64,000 nucleotides of DNA from positions 62,001 through 126,000 of the forward strand of contig CAMCOS010000002.1 of the NCBI GenBank assembly GCA_945876565.1, read 5' to 3'. Every line of letters starts with the position of its first letter. Within the stretch, counting starts at the first letter, position 1. A program made the position numbers and the translations under genes. Positions 45,361-54,794 of this stretch are shown here, piece after piece. The notes beneath the pieces were generated by a model. It saw only the letters and a program-made list of their open reading frames with translations, was not told the DNA's origin and did no database searches. The stretch is from Lautropia mirabilis (lineage in GTDB: Bacteria; Pseudomonadota; Gammaproteobacteria; Burkholderiales; Burkholderiaceae_B).

Positions 45361-47019
45361 ATGGCAGCTGCAAAAGTCGCGCTGGCTCAGCTAAATGCAA
45401 CGGTGGGCGATTTTGAGGGAAATGTTCGCAAGATCGAACAAATGGCCAGGCGCGCAGCTGCCAATGGTGTCGATGTTCTGTTAACGCCTGAGATGGCGCT
45501 CACTGGCTACCCGGCTGAAGACCTGTTGCTGCGTCCAGCTTTTGTCGAGCAAGAGCACCAAGCTTTGCTGGAGTTGGCAAAGAGATTAGCCGGTTTGCCC
45601 CAGCTTGCGGTGGTGGTTGGTCACCTACACGCACAAGGCAATGACCTATATAACGCGGCCAGCGTATTGCTCGGCGGGCAGGTGGTTGCCAAGTACTTCA
45701 AGCGTGAGCTGCCAAACTATGGGGTTTTTGACGAAAAACGTTATTTTGTGGCGGGCCATGAGGCGTGTGTGTTTGAGCATGCGGGCGTCAAGTTTGGCGT
45801 CAACATCTGCGAGGATGCGTGGTTTAGACACGCCCCGCAAGCCGCTGTGCAAGCGGGTGCGCAGTGCTTGTTGGTCCTGAACGCATCGCCGTTTCACATG
45901 GGTAAATTCAATCAACGATTAGACATGATGCGGCGCTGTGTTGATCGGGCAGGCGTGAGCCTTCTGTACGCCAATTTATGCGGCGCCCAGGATGAGCTGG
46001 TGTTTGACGGCATGTCCTTTGCCATGGATAAAACTGGTCACTGTATTGGCCACGCGCCGGCCTTTGAAGAAGCACTGGTGTATCTCGATGTTCACGCAGG
46101 CGGCGCCTTGGCGGTTGAACAAGGCCCGTGGATACCAGTGACCAGCATGGAAGAGGAGGCCGAACACGATCATTTGTCGATGGTCTGGCAGGCGTTGGTT
46201 GTTGGCGTGAGGGATTACCTTGCCAAAAATGGGTTTGACTCAGCTTTGCTGGGGTTGTCCGGTGGTATCGATTCAGCCGTTGTTTTGGCCGTTGCCGTGG
46301 ATGCACTTGGCCCACAAAAGATCACGGCCGTGATGATGCCATCGCGATACACCGCTGACATCTCGTTAACCGATGCAGCCGACATGGCAACCCGGGTCGG
46401 TGTTCGGTACGAGCAAGTGGCGATTTCTGATATCACCGAGCAGTTCGAGACAGCGTTGTCGCCTGTATTTGCTGGCAGAGCGGCTGATACGACTGAGGAG
46501 AACATTCAGGCGCGTGTGCGCGGCACTTTGCTGATGGCGATGTCCAACAAGTTTGGCTCTTTGGTATTGACGACTGGCAATAAGTCTGAGCTCACGACGG
46601 GCTACTGCACGTTGTATGGCGACATGGCTGGTGGGTTTGCGGTGCTCAAAGATGTTCCTAAAACACTGGTATACCGACTGGCTCGTTGGCGTAATCTGCA
46701 GTCAGACGTGATCCCGGATCGCATCATTACGCGGGCACCGTCGGCTGAACTCAGGCTCGAGCAGACTGACCAAGATTCTTTGCCGCCATACGAGGTGATC
46801 GACAGCATCATTGCCGGATATGTCGACCATAACTTGCCAATCTCGACATTGATCGAAACTGGCCTTGACCGTGATGCCGTACACCAAGTCGTTAGGCTCT
46901 TGCACATCAATGAATACAAGCGCCGTCAGTCGGCACCCGGCCCGAAAGTCACCGTGCGGGCATTCGGTCGCGATTGGCGCTATCCTTTGTCAAATGCATT
47001 TCGTGAAACCGGCGCCTAG
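45361..47019 (+). CDS. nadE: Glutamine-dependent NAD+ synthetase
   Basis: Converts nicotinate adenine dinucleotide to NAD using glutamine nitrogen. The N-terminal nitrilase-type glutaminase domain has Glu44 (TPEMALTGYP), a Lys in YFKRELPNYGVFDE and Cys150 (NICEDAW); the C-terminal synthetase has the PP-loop GLSGGIDSAVVL. The 552-residue two-domain form is the ammonia-channelling type. The start follows AAGAGAAA. glnB begins 27 bp downstream, an arrangement that ties a glutamine-consuming enzyme to the nitrogen sensor. Confidence 0.96.
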   Translation: MAAAKVALAQLNATVGDFEGNVRKIEQMARRAAANGVDVLLTPEMALTGYPAEDLLLRPAFVEQEHQALLELAKRLAGLPQLAVVVGHLHAQGNDLYNAASVLLGGQVVAKYFKRELPNYGVFDEKRYFVAGHEACVFEHAGVKFGVNICEDAWFRHAPQAAVQAGAQCLLVLNASPFHMGKFNQRLDMMRRCVDRAGVSLLYANLCGAQDELVFDGMSFAMDKTGHCIGHAPAFEEALVYLDVHAGGALAVEQGPWIPVTSMEEEAEHDHLSMVWQALVVGVRDYLAKNGFDSALLGLSGGIDSAVVLAVAVDALGPQKITAVMMPSRYTADISLTDAADMATRVGVRYEQVAISDITEQFETALSPVFAGRAADTTEENIQARVRGTLLMAMSNKFGSLVLTTGNKSELTTGYCTLYGDMAGGFAVLKDVPKTLVYRLARWRNLQSDVIPDRIITRAPSAELRLEQTDQDSLPPYEVIDSIIAGYVDHNLPISTLIETGLDRDAVHQVVRLLHINEYKRRQSAPGPKVTVRAFGRDWRYPLSNAFRETGA

Positions 47020-47385
<366 letters not shown>

Positions 47386-47434
47386 AGAAGAAGTGCCCGG
47401 GCATAAACATCATTGATCTGAAAGCAGCGGTCGC

Positions 47435-49060
47435 ATGAAACCATTTAACTGGCATAACCCATACCCCAGTCTGCGCATTCCTTTGTTTGCACGAAACGTT
47501 GTTTCGACCTCGCATCCGCTAGCTGCCCAAGCTGGGTTACGAATGCTGTATCAAGGCGGCAGCGCAGTTGACGCTGCGATTGCGGCAGCTGCCGCGATTA
47601 CCTTGGTTGAGCCAGTGTCCTGCGGTCTTGGTGGTGACGCGTTTGCGATTGTCTGGCATGAAGGCAAGGCGCATGGATTGAACGCATCTGGCCACGCACC
47701 AGCGGCCTGGAATCTTGACTACTTTGGCAGCAAATACGGGCGTGATCAAAGTGGGCGGCCATTGGCACCCAAGCGCGGTGTTGACTCAGTGACTGTGCCT
47801 GGCGTGGTCGCTGGATGGGCAGCTTTGCATGAGAGGTTTGGCAAATTGCCATTTGCCCAGTTGATGGAACCTGCTATAGAGATTGCTGAGCGCGGCTATC
47901 CGGTGCCGCCCGTGGTGGCATACAAATGGGCTGCTGCGGTGGATGAATTAAAAGACCAGCCCGGTTTTGCGCAGGCGTTTATGCCCGGGGGCAAAGCACC
48001 CGCGGTCGGGCAGCGGTTTTGTTGGCCAGCAGCAGCCAAAACGCTACGGCTTATCGCGCAAACCGAAGGCCAGTCGATGTACTCGGGCGAGCTTGCGGAG
48101 AAACTCGTTGGTTTTCTGCGCGAAAACGGTGGCGCGCACACCTTGGACGATTTTTCTTCCTATGAGGCGCGCTGGGTTGAGCCCATTGCCAAAGACTACC
48201 GTGGCTACACGCTGCATGAAATCCCACCCAATGGACAGGGCATCGCAGCCTTGATGGCGGTTGGCATTCTGGAGCAGTTTGATTTGAAGGCCTTGGGTCT
48301 GGATACGGTCGCTTCTCAGCATCTTCAAATCGAGGCGATGAAACTCGCGTTTGCCGATTTGTATCAGTATGTTGCCGATTCGGGCAGCATGACGGTTGCA
48401 GCTCAGCAGTTGCTAGACCCCGCTTATCTGGCCTCGCGCGCTAAATTAATTGACCCGAACCGGGCAACGCACTTCGGAGCAGGCGTGCCTGATGCAGGTG
48501 GCACGATCTATTTGTCTGCAGCAGATGAGTCGGGCATGATGGTTTCCTTTATCCAGTCCAATTACATGGGTTTTGGCTCTGGTTTGGTGATGCCAGAATC
48601 CGGCATTAGCCTGCAAAACCGTGGGGTTGGTTTCTCCATGGATGCCGACTCACCCAATGTGGTGCAAGGGCGCAAGCGGCCGTTTCACACCATTATTCCG
48701 GCATTTTTGAGTCGCGATGGGCAGCCTGTCATGAGCTTTGGTGTCATGGGTGGTGACATGCAGCCCCAGGGCCATTTACAGACGCTGGTGCGCATGCTCG
48801 ATTACGATCAGCAACCGCAGGCGGCCTGCTGTGCGCCGCGCTGGAAGGTTAACCGGGACTTTACCCTCGATGTAGAAGCGACCATGCCCGCGCAGATCGT
48901 CGCAGGCTTAAAGGCATTAGGGCACAAGCTTAAGTCAGTTGACGATCCCTACATGGACTTTGGTTCGGGTCAATTTATTTGGCGGCTGTCCAAGGACCTT
49001 GAAGATGGCTATGTTGCGGCTAGCGACAGCCGTCGCGATGGACAAGCGGTCGGCTTCTAA
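47435..49060 (+). CDS. ggt: Gamma-glutamyltransferase family protein
   Basis: Ntn-hydrolase of the gamma-glutamyltranspeptidase family, matured by autocleavage before a catalytic Thr. The likely nucleophile is Thr357 in DAGGTIYLSAAD, with the downstream PESGISLQNRG and HTIIPAFL segments of the small subunit. 541 residues. Unlike the well-known periplasmic GGTs it shows no signal peptide (start MKPFNWHNPYPSL), so it is probably cytoplasmic and may act on another gamma-glutamyl or acyl compound. 49 bp after glnB; convergent with the MFS gene. Confidence 0.88.
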   Translation: MKPFNWHNPYPSLRIPLFARNVVSTSHPLAAQAGLRMLYQGGSAVDAAIAAAAAITLVEPVSCGLGGDAFAIVWHEGKAHGLNASGHAPAAWNLDYFGSKYGRDQSGRPLAPKRGVDSVTVPGVVAGWAALHERFGKLPFAQLMEPAIEIAERGYPVPPVVAYKWAAAVDELKDQPGFAQAFMPGGKAPAVGQRFCWPAAAKTLRLIAQTEGQSMYSGELAEKLVGFLRENGGAHTLDDFSSYEARWVEPIAKDYRGYTLHEIPPNGQGIAALMAVGILEQFDLKALGLDTVASQHLQIEAMKLAFADLYQYVADSGSMTVAAQQLLDPAYLASRAKLIDPNRATHFGAGVPDAGGTIYLSAADESGMMVSFIQSNYMGFGSGLVMPESGISLQNRGVGFSMDADSPNVVQGRKRPFHTIIPAFLSRDGQPVMSFGVMGGDMQPQGHLQTLVRMLDYDQQPQAACCAPRWKVNRDFTLDVEATMPAQIVAGLKALGHKLKSVDDPYMDFGSGQFIWRLSKDLEDGYVAASDSRRDGQAVGF

Positions 49061-49099
49061 AGTCGGATCACGCTGTTTTTTAGTTTCATCTCCGTGCAT

Positions 49100-50317
49100 T
49101 TAAGTGGCTAGACGAGCTGGCGTTTGGCGGCGTTCCCAGACCATCATCAGCAGCACGAGTGCCACGCACGGGAAGATCATCCAGTTGATGGTCTCCCAGC
49201 CAGCAACCGAGAGCAGTTTGCCCGAAGCAAACGAAGAGATTGCCACCGAACCAAAGACCAGAAAGTCATTCATGGCTTGCACGCGATTGCGTTCTTCAGG
49301 GCGGTGGCAGGCTGTGACCATGGCGGTTGCCCCAATAAACCCAAAATTCCACCCCACACCCAACAGCACCAGCGCAATCCAGAAGTGTTCAAGTCCAAGC
49401 CCAGACAAACCAACGGCGCCAGAAGCGGCCAAGATCAGCAGTCCCGTGGCCGTGATGGTTTTGACGCCAAATCGCTGAATCAGTCGACCCGTAAAAAAAC
49501 TCGGTCCGAACATGGCTAGCACGTGCCACTGGATGCCAAGCGCCGCTTCACCCACCGTGTGACCACAACCAACCATTGCAATGGGTGCAGCAGTCATCAC
49601 AAAACTCATCAATGCGTAAGACACCACGCCAGCGGTCACGGCCAGGATGAAGCGCGGTTGGCTGGCGATCTCTTTGAGTGATCTGCCTGCTGGCGAGCCG
49701 TTAGCGTGGCTGGCGTGCATCATCGGCTTGGGGCTGGCAACGGATTTAAAGCGCCAGATCACCGGGATGGCTAGCGCAGCCAGAATGGCTTGCGCCACAA
49801 AGCTGCCCGCAAACGGCGCCCACGGGACAATATCTCGGGTCCAAATCACCGTTTGAGGCCCAATGATTGCAGCAAAGAGCCCTCCAACCATGACCCAGGA
49901 TATCAACCTGGGTTTGATGTCATCGGGTACACCATCGGTCACTGCAAAACGGTAACTTTGTACGTAAGAGGCATAAAAGCCCGCAATCATCGTGCCCAAA
50001 CAAAAGATGAAAAACAGTTGCTTATAGATGCCAAAGGCCGCCACAAGGCCAGCAATCATTCCAAGCCCGGCGCCGAACAGATAGCCAAAGCGACGGCCAT
50101 GGTGGCGCATGACCCAGGCAGCAGGCAGTGTGCCAATGGCCAGCCCCAAGTTAAAAATACTGACCGGCAATGTGGCTAGAGCAGGGTTGCTTGCCAACTG
50201 CTGACCAACCAAGCCACCGAGCGAGACAATAATGGCCGGGCTCGCGCCTCCAAGCGCCTGAGCAGTGGTCAGCACAAGCGCATTGTGACGCGATGGGTTT
50301 GGGGTATTGGGTGTCAT
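49100..50317 (-). CDS. Major facilitator superfamily transporter
   Basis: 405-residue inner-membrane carrier with about 12 hydrophobic segments. The MFS loop 2-3 signature appears in degenerate form as WVMRHHGRRFGYLFGAGLG. The closest family by feel is the unclassified MFS group with short loops found in many proteobacteria; substrate unknown. ATG 50317. It lies downstream of ubiC on the same strand with a 27-bp gap. Confidence 0.88.
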   Translation of the reverse strand: MTPNTPNPSRHNALVLTTAQALGGASPAIIVSLGGLVGQQLASNPALATLPVSIFNLGLAIGTLPAAWVMRHHGRRFGYLFGAGLGMIAGLVAAFGIYKQLFFIFCLGTMIAGFYASYVQSYRFAVTDGVPDDIKPRLISWVMVGGLFAAIIGPQTVIWTRDIVPWAPFAGSFVAQAILAALAIPVIWRFKSVASPKPMMHASHANGSPAGRSLKEIASQPRFILAVTAGVVSYALMSFVMTAAPIAMVGCGHTVGEAALGIQWHVLAMFGPSFFTGRLIQRFGVKTITATGLLILAASGAVGLSGLGLEHFWIALVLLGVGWNFGFIGATAMVTACHRPEERNRVQAMNDFLVFGSVAISSFASGKLLSVAGWETINWMIFPCVALVLLMMVWERRQTPARLAT

Positions 50318-50344
50318 GCGGGGATAGTAACCATTTGTATGACG

Positions 50345-50935
50345 TCAGGCACAAACAAAATCCCAAAGCCCAGGCAAGAAACACTCTGATACCAATAGAG
50401 CATGGCCGTCACGCCAGAACACCGAACGTCTAGCCCAATGTGCATACTGATATGCGCTGCGTCGGTCCATACCAGCACGTCGCGTCAGATTCGCCAATGG
50501 GTGAGGCAGTCTGAGTCGGGCAGTCTCAAATGGGCTGCGTGTCACTCGGCTATCGTCGTAGAGCAAATCGGCCAACGGGCGGCGCCCCAGACTTCTCATG
50601 GCTTGCCAGCTACCGGACCAAGCCTGCAAATCCACGGCAGAGCGAGCCACCACGCAATCTGTACCGTCAATCGACATGCAAATTTCACGGATGCGTACAG
50701 ATGCGCCCGGCTTCAACTTCATGGCCAGGCGCTCGTCTGGCGCAGGCCTGGCGATTGACTCTCGCAGAACCCGCAAACTTAGCTGACCAAGCTCACGCAA
50801 ACCAGCAGTTAATGCACCCGGGCGAGTCAGCCAAAGACGCTGGCATGGCGCAGCCAGCGGGTCGATCGATCTGGACCACTTCGCCAAATCGCGGATGGGT
50901 CTGGTCGTGTCAGTTTGTCTATGTCGCGTTATCAT
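50345..50935 (-). CDS. ubiC: Chorismate--pyruvate lyase UbiC
   Basis: First committed step of ubiquinone synthesis: chorismate to 4-hydroxybenzoate and pyruvate. Recognisable UbiC features are [12 protein letters not shown] (matching the E. coli LREILL..DGEPW segment), the [13 protein letters not shown] strand, [18 protein letters not shown], and the C-terminal LLVSECFLP with a catalytic Glu. ATG 50935 gives 196 residues (E. coli 165). Upstream it is divergent from the pseudouridine synthase, with only 10 bp between the start codons, so each gene's promoter must lie within or beyond the other's coding region. ubiA is not adjacent. Confidence 0.88.
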   Translation of the reverse strand: MITRHRQTDTTRPIRDLAKWSRSIDPLAAPCQRLWLTRPGALTAGLRELGQLSLRVLRESIARPAPDERLAMKLKPGASVRIREICMSIDGTDCVVARSAVDLQAWSGSWQAMRSLGRRPLADLLYDDSRVTRSPFETARLRLPHPLANLTRRAGMDRRSAYQYAHWARRSVFWRDGHALLVSECFLPGLWDFVCA

Positions 50936-50945
50936 CGCGGCGTCT

Positions 50946-51674
50946 ATGGAAAAAATACGCATCTCAAAGTTAATGGCCCAGCAAGGGATTTGCTCGCGAC
51001 GCGAAGCAGATGCCTTTTTGGCCGCTGGCAGAGTCACGGTCGACGGACAGCCTGTCGGTGTGGGCGACAAAGCCTGGCCGACACAGCGTATCGTACTGGA
51101 TCAGCGTGGCCAAGCCCAGCAACGCGCTAGCGTGACGATTCTGATCCACAAACCCATCGGCCTGGTTTCTAGTCAGGCCGAAGGGGATTACAAGCCCGCC
51201 ATTACGCTTGTGACAGCGGCAAACCGGTTCGCCGATGATCGGTCGGGCATTGTCTTTCGAAAAGAGCATTTGCGTGGGATTGCCGTGGCGGGGCGCCTGG
51301 ATATTGATTCAACGGGATTGTTGGTGCTCACGCAAGACGGTCGCGTGGCTAGGCAACTCATTGGACAAGACAGTGATATTGAAAAAGAATATCTCGTGCG
51401 GGTTAAAGGCAAGTTGCCAGCCGATGGGCTGGCGCTTTTACGCCACGGGCTCGTGCTTGATGGCAGGGCGCTCAAGCCCGCGCAGGTCAGTTGGCAAAAC
51501 GAGGATCAACTGAAGTTTGTGCTCAAAGAGGGGCGCAAACGGCAGATCCGACGGATGTGCGAGCTGGTAGGCTTGACCGTGATCGGCTTAAAGCGTGTCC
51601 GAATCGGCCAGATCAAACTCGGAAACCTGCCGGTTGGGCAATGGCGCTATCTAGGTCCAAGTGAGACCATTTAG
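50946..51674 (+). CDS. RluF-like rRNA/tRNA pseudouridine synthase (RsuA family)
   Basis: S4-domain pseudouridine synthase. The S4 domain is at about 4-50 ([18 protein letters not shown]). The catalytic Asp119 is in [12 protein letters not shown], and [10 protein letters not shown] is closest to E. coli RluF, which modifies 23S U2604 and tRNA-Tyr U35. 242 residues. ATG 50946 is chosen because the S4 domain starts there. Assignment among RluB/E/F/RsuA is by motif only. Confidence 0.88.
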   Translation: MEKIRISKLMAQQGICSRREADAFLAAGRVTVDGQPVGVGDKAWPTQRIVLDQRGQAQQRASVTILIHKPIGLVSSQAEGDYKPAITLVTAANRFADDRSGIVFRKEHLRGIAVAGRLDIDSTGLLVLTQDGRVARQLIGQDSDIEKEYLVRVKGKLPADGLALLRHGLVLDGRALKPAQVSWQNEDQLKFVLKEGRKRQIRRMCELVGLTVIGLKRVRIGQIKLGNLPVGQWRYLGPSETI

Positions 51675-51730
51675 TTTTGCCACTGAATTAAGCCATTTGC
51701 AAGCGGTTAACGCGATGGACCCCTGTACTG

Positions 51731-52594
51731 TTAACCCTTCGCCAAGCTAGTGCGCATACGCCAGTTTGCATGGCTGTCTTGTGCAAGCTCACTGGCAAGC
51801 CACGGCAATGCCTGGTGCAGTTGCTTTTGTAAGGTGTACGGTGGATTGATCACCAAGACGCCTGAGCCAAATAAGCCATGTTGATCAGTGGGTGCTTTGC
51901 AAACCGTGATCTCGGCCTGTAGCCACTCAATGTCGGGTAAATGTTGCAGCTGTTTGATCATTTGCTCGACTGAAAGCCGGTTAACTTTGGGATACCAGAT
52001 GATGTAGCAGCCAGTGGCAAAGCGGGTCAATGCATCTCTGATTGATTGGGTTACCGACCGATAGTCTTGTTTGTTCTCATAGGCTGGGTCCATCAAAACG
52101 ACAGCACGCCTTGTGGGTGGTGGCAGGATTGCCTTTAGGGCAGCAAAGCCGTCGCTTTGCTCCAGCCTGATGGCTCTGGGTGCCAGTCTGCGTTGCTGCG
52201 ACATGTTGTGAGCAAGCACTTCAGCTTCCGCGCCCAGTAGCTCGAATAATCGCAAGCGATCCTGGGTTCTCACGACTTGCAATGCCAACCAGGGCGAGCC
52301 CGGATAAAGCGCTAGCTCGCCGCTTGGATTCAAGGCATAAAGCTCGTCGAGGTACTGTGTAACCAACGCAGGGGTGTCGGTGGCTCGCCAAAGCCGGGCA
52401 ATCCCGTCGACATACTCAGCGCGGGTGTTTGCCCACTTCCCAGTCAGGTCATACAGTCCCGCACCCGCATGGGTATCGACAAACACAAAGCCCGTTTCTT
52501 TCTGCTTGAAATAATCCAGCACGCCAAGCAAAACGCAATGCTTGAGCACATCGGCGTGGTTGCCGGCATGAAATCCGTGGCGGTAGCTAAACAA
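51731..52594 (-). CDS. rlmJ: 23S rRNA (adenine-2030-N6)-methyltransferase RlmJ
   Basis: N6-adenine rRNA methyltransferase. The N-terminus MFSYRHGFHAGNHADVLKH is diagnostic. SAM motif FVDTHAGAGLYD and catalytic DPAYENK (a DPPY-type motif with Ala at the third position) are present. 287 residues. The spacer to the divergent ppiD contains a 12-bp degenerate repeat. Confidence 0.94.
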   Translation of the reverse strand: MFSYRHGFHAGNHADVLKHCVLLGVLDYFKQKETGFVFVDTHAGAGLYDLTGKWANTRAEYVDGIARLWRATDTPALVTQYLDELYALNPSGELALYPGSPWLALQVVRTQDRLRLFELLGAEAEVLAHNMSQQRRLAPRAIRLEQSDGFAALKAILPPPTRRAVVLMDPAYENKQDYRSVTQSIRDALTRFATGCYIIWYPKVNRLSVEQMIKQLQHLPDIEWLQAEITVCKAPTDQHGLFGSGVLVINPPYTLQKQLHQALPWLASELAQDSHANWRMRTSLAKG

Positions 52595-52624
52595 TGATTC
52601 CTCACCCGGTTGTTGGTCTTATCA

Positions 52625-52672
52625 ATCAAATTGGCAATCCAATTACCCATTCAATTGTCCATCTGATTGCCC
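52625..52672. repeat. 12-bp degenerate tandem repeat, 4 copies, between rlmJ and ppiD
   Basis: Units ATCAAATTGGCA, ATCCAATTACCC, ATTCAATTGTCC, ATCTGATTGCCC run head to tail and are followed by ATCA. The array lies in the 155-bp divergent spacer, 30 bp upstream of rlmJ. Divergence between copies suggests it is older than the perfect 7-bp arrays. Confidence 0.8.
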
Positions 52673-52749
52673 ATCACTCGCTCCGCCTCTTTGGCTAGCT
52701 TGCCAATGGTACACTCACCGGCATCTATTTATCGATCGAATACCCGTCC

Positions 52750-54714
52750 ATGTTTGATTTCTTTCGTTCGCATCAACGCTTGATGCAGATCGTTTTGTTG
52801 TTGATGGTGGTGCCGTCATTTCTGTTTTTCGGTGTCGAGGGGTACCTCGACTTAATGTCGAAAGACAAAGACCTGGCTGAAGTCAATGGCGTGGCGATTA
52901 CGCAACCCGAGTTTGATTCGGTTCGTCTTAATCAGCTGGAGGAATTGCGGAAAATGCTGGGTGCACAATTTGACGCTCAAGCGATCGATACACCGGCGTT
53001 TCGTGAACAAATCCTAACCGACATGATTGACCGCCTGGTGATTGCTGAGGCAGCCATGCAGGGTCGATACACAGTATCGGATGAGCAGATTCGTAACACG
53101 ATTGCCAGTATTGCTGCGGTTCAGCGAAATGGGGTTTTCTCACCTGAGCGCTATCGGCAAGTTTTGGCGGCGCAGGGCATGACGCCGGCTGATTTCGAGA
53201 TGCGCGTGCGCAGTGACCTCATTTTGTCGCAGGTGCTTGGCCCGATCGGAAGCACGGCCTCAGCGCCCACACGGGTGGTCGATGAGCTCTTGACTGCGCT
53301 TACCGAGCAGCGAACGGTCGCGCTGCGACGTTTTAACGCGTCGGCTTATATGGGTGATGTGCAGGTCACCGAAGCAGATATTCAGGCCTGGTATGACGCC
53401 AATGCTGAAACATTGCGTCTGCCCGAGAGCGTCAATATCGAATACGTCGTGCTTGACGAAGATGCTGCCAGCACTGGGCTAACGGTTCCAGCGGCAGAAA
53501 TCGAGGCTTTCTATCAACAAAACCAGGCCCGTTATGGTCAGCCTGAGCAACGGCGAGTCAGCCATATCCTTCGTGAAGTAGCGCCCGACGCGGATCGGGC
53601 TGCCAAGGATGCCGCCAAGACAAAGGCACAAGAGTTGGTCGATCAGTTAAAAACTGACCCTAATCAGTTTGCTGCGCTGGCAAGTAAGTATTCACAGGAT
53701 CCGGGCTCGGCCAACCAAGGTGGTGATCTGGGCTGGATATCGAAGGACACGCTGGTGCCGGAAGTGGAAGATGCAGTGTTTAAGCTAGAACCCAACACGA
53801 TTTCCGAGGTGATCGAGAGTCCGTTTGGATACCACGTTGCTGTGGTTACTCAAGTCCAGGCCGCGAGCACTAAACCGCTTGAGCAGGTTCGTGATGAGGT
53901 GGAGGCGGAGGTGATGCGTCAGATGGCGTCAGCTCGATTTGCTGAATTGGCCAGTGGTCTGACCAATTTGGTATACGATCAACGGGATGCGCTTGAGCCG
54001 ATCGCGCAGCAGTTAGGGCTCGAATTGCGCAAGGTGCAGGGCTTGTCCCGTGACGGCCTGCTACCCGATGCGCTGCTTGTGCGAGTCGCCCCGGTGTCAG
54101 ATGATCAGCGAGAGATATTGAACAACCCCAGGGTTTTGCAAGTAGCTTTCTCACCCGATGTGTTTCAAGAAAAATTCAATTCTGGTGTGATCGAAACAGC
54201 GCCTGGCACACTGGTGGCACTTAGGCTCAATCAAATCAATCCGTCGGTTGTGCCACCCCTTGCTCAAGTCACGGACTTGATTCGTGAGCAACTCGTGTCA
54301 GAAGGCGCAATCAAGCTGGCGCGTCAAGCTGGGCAGGCTGCACTCAGTGTCATCGCTGACGGCTCTCAACCACCCATGGGGTTTGCAGCAGCTGAAGTGG
54401 TTTCTCGGCAAGATGCGCGCAGCCTGAGTGCCGTTGAACTGAGTGCTGTGATGAAACTGCCTAAGACACAAGTGCCCAAAGCCACTGGTGTTGATACGCC
54501 TGATGGTTACAGCATTTTGGATGTCAAAGCAGTTAACACCGGTGAGCCTTTGCCGCAAGCGAATCAGCAACAGTTCAAAGATCAGCTATCGCAAGTCTGG
54601 GGTCGGGCCGAAGAACAGGCCGCGTTGCAGGTTTTGCGGCGCTTATTTAATGTTCAGATTCTTCCTGATGCGCAGACCGTCATCGAGGGCGAGGGCAGTG
54701 GTTCAGGGAGTTAA
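52750..54714 (+). CDS. ppiD: Membrane-anchored periplasmic peptidyl-prolyl isomerase/chaperone PpiD
   Basis: SurA/PpiD-family folding factor near the Sec translocon. One N-terminal membrane anchor (about 12-33, IVLLLMVVPSFLFFGVEGY), a SurA-N-like chaperone region (about 35-190), a parvulin domain (about 258-365: RRVSHILREVA, DPGSANQGGDLGW, SPFGYHVAVV) and a long C-terminal region ending in Gly/Ser. 654 residues (E. coli 623). ATG 52750. Immediately followed by a 7-bp tandem repeat. Confidence 0.93.
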   Translation: MFDFFRSHQRLMQIVLLLMVVPSFLFFGVEGYLDLMSKDKDLAEVNGVAITQPEFDSVRLNQLEELRKMLGAQFDAQAIDTPAFREQILTDMIDRLVIAEAAMQGRYTVSDEQIRNTIASIAAVQRNGVFSPERYRQVLAAQGMTPADFEMRVRSDLILSQVLGPIGSTASAPTRVVDELLTALTEQRTVALRRFNASAYMGDVQVTEADIQAWYDANAETLRLPESVNIEYVVLDEDAASTGLTVPAAEIEAFYQQNQARYGQPEQRRVSHILREVAPDADRAAKDAAKTKAQELVDQLKTDPNQFAALASKYSQDPGSANQGGDLGWISKDTLVPEVEDAVFKLEPNTISEVIESPFGYHVAVVTQVQAASTKPLEQVRDEVEAEVMRQMASARFAELASGLTNLVYDQRDALEPIAQQLGLELRKVQGLSRDGLLPDALLVRVAPVSDDQREILNNPRVLQVAFSPDVFQEKFNSGVIETAPGTLVALRLNQINPSVVPPLAQVTDLIREQLVSEGAIKLARQAGQAALSVIADGSQPPMGFAAAEVVSRQDARSLSAVELSAVMKLPKTQVPKATGVDTPDGYSILDVKAVNTGEPLPQANQQQFKDQLSQVWGRAEEQAALQVLRRLFNVQILPDAQTVIEGEGSGSGS

Positions 54715-54730
54715 GTACCTAGGCAGTTAA

Positions 54731-54769
54731 GTCCTCAGTCCTCAGTCCTCAGTCCTCAGTCCTCAGTCC
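54731..54769. repeat. 7-bp tandem repeat, 5 perfect copies plus a partial, after ppiD
   Basis: Unit GTCCTCA repeated five times without mismatch (54731-54765), then GTCC. It occupies the spacer between the convergent ppiD and tesA genes. A nearby AGTTAAGT occurs twice (around 54709 and 54725). Confidence 0.95.
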
Positions 54770-54794
54770 CAGACTAGACCCACTTTCGCTTAAT

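Noticed and set aside
47394-47403. Palindrome TGCCCGGGCA after glnB as a terminator
   Set aside because: No loop and no T run; a 10-bp palindrome of this composition is unremarkable.
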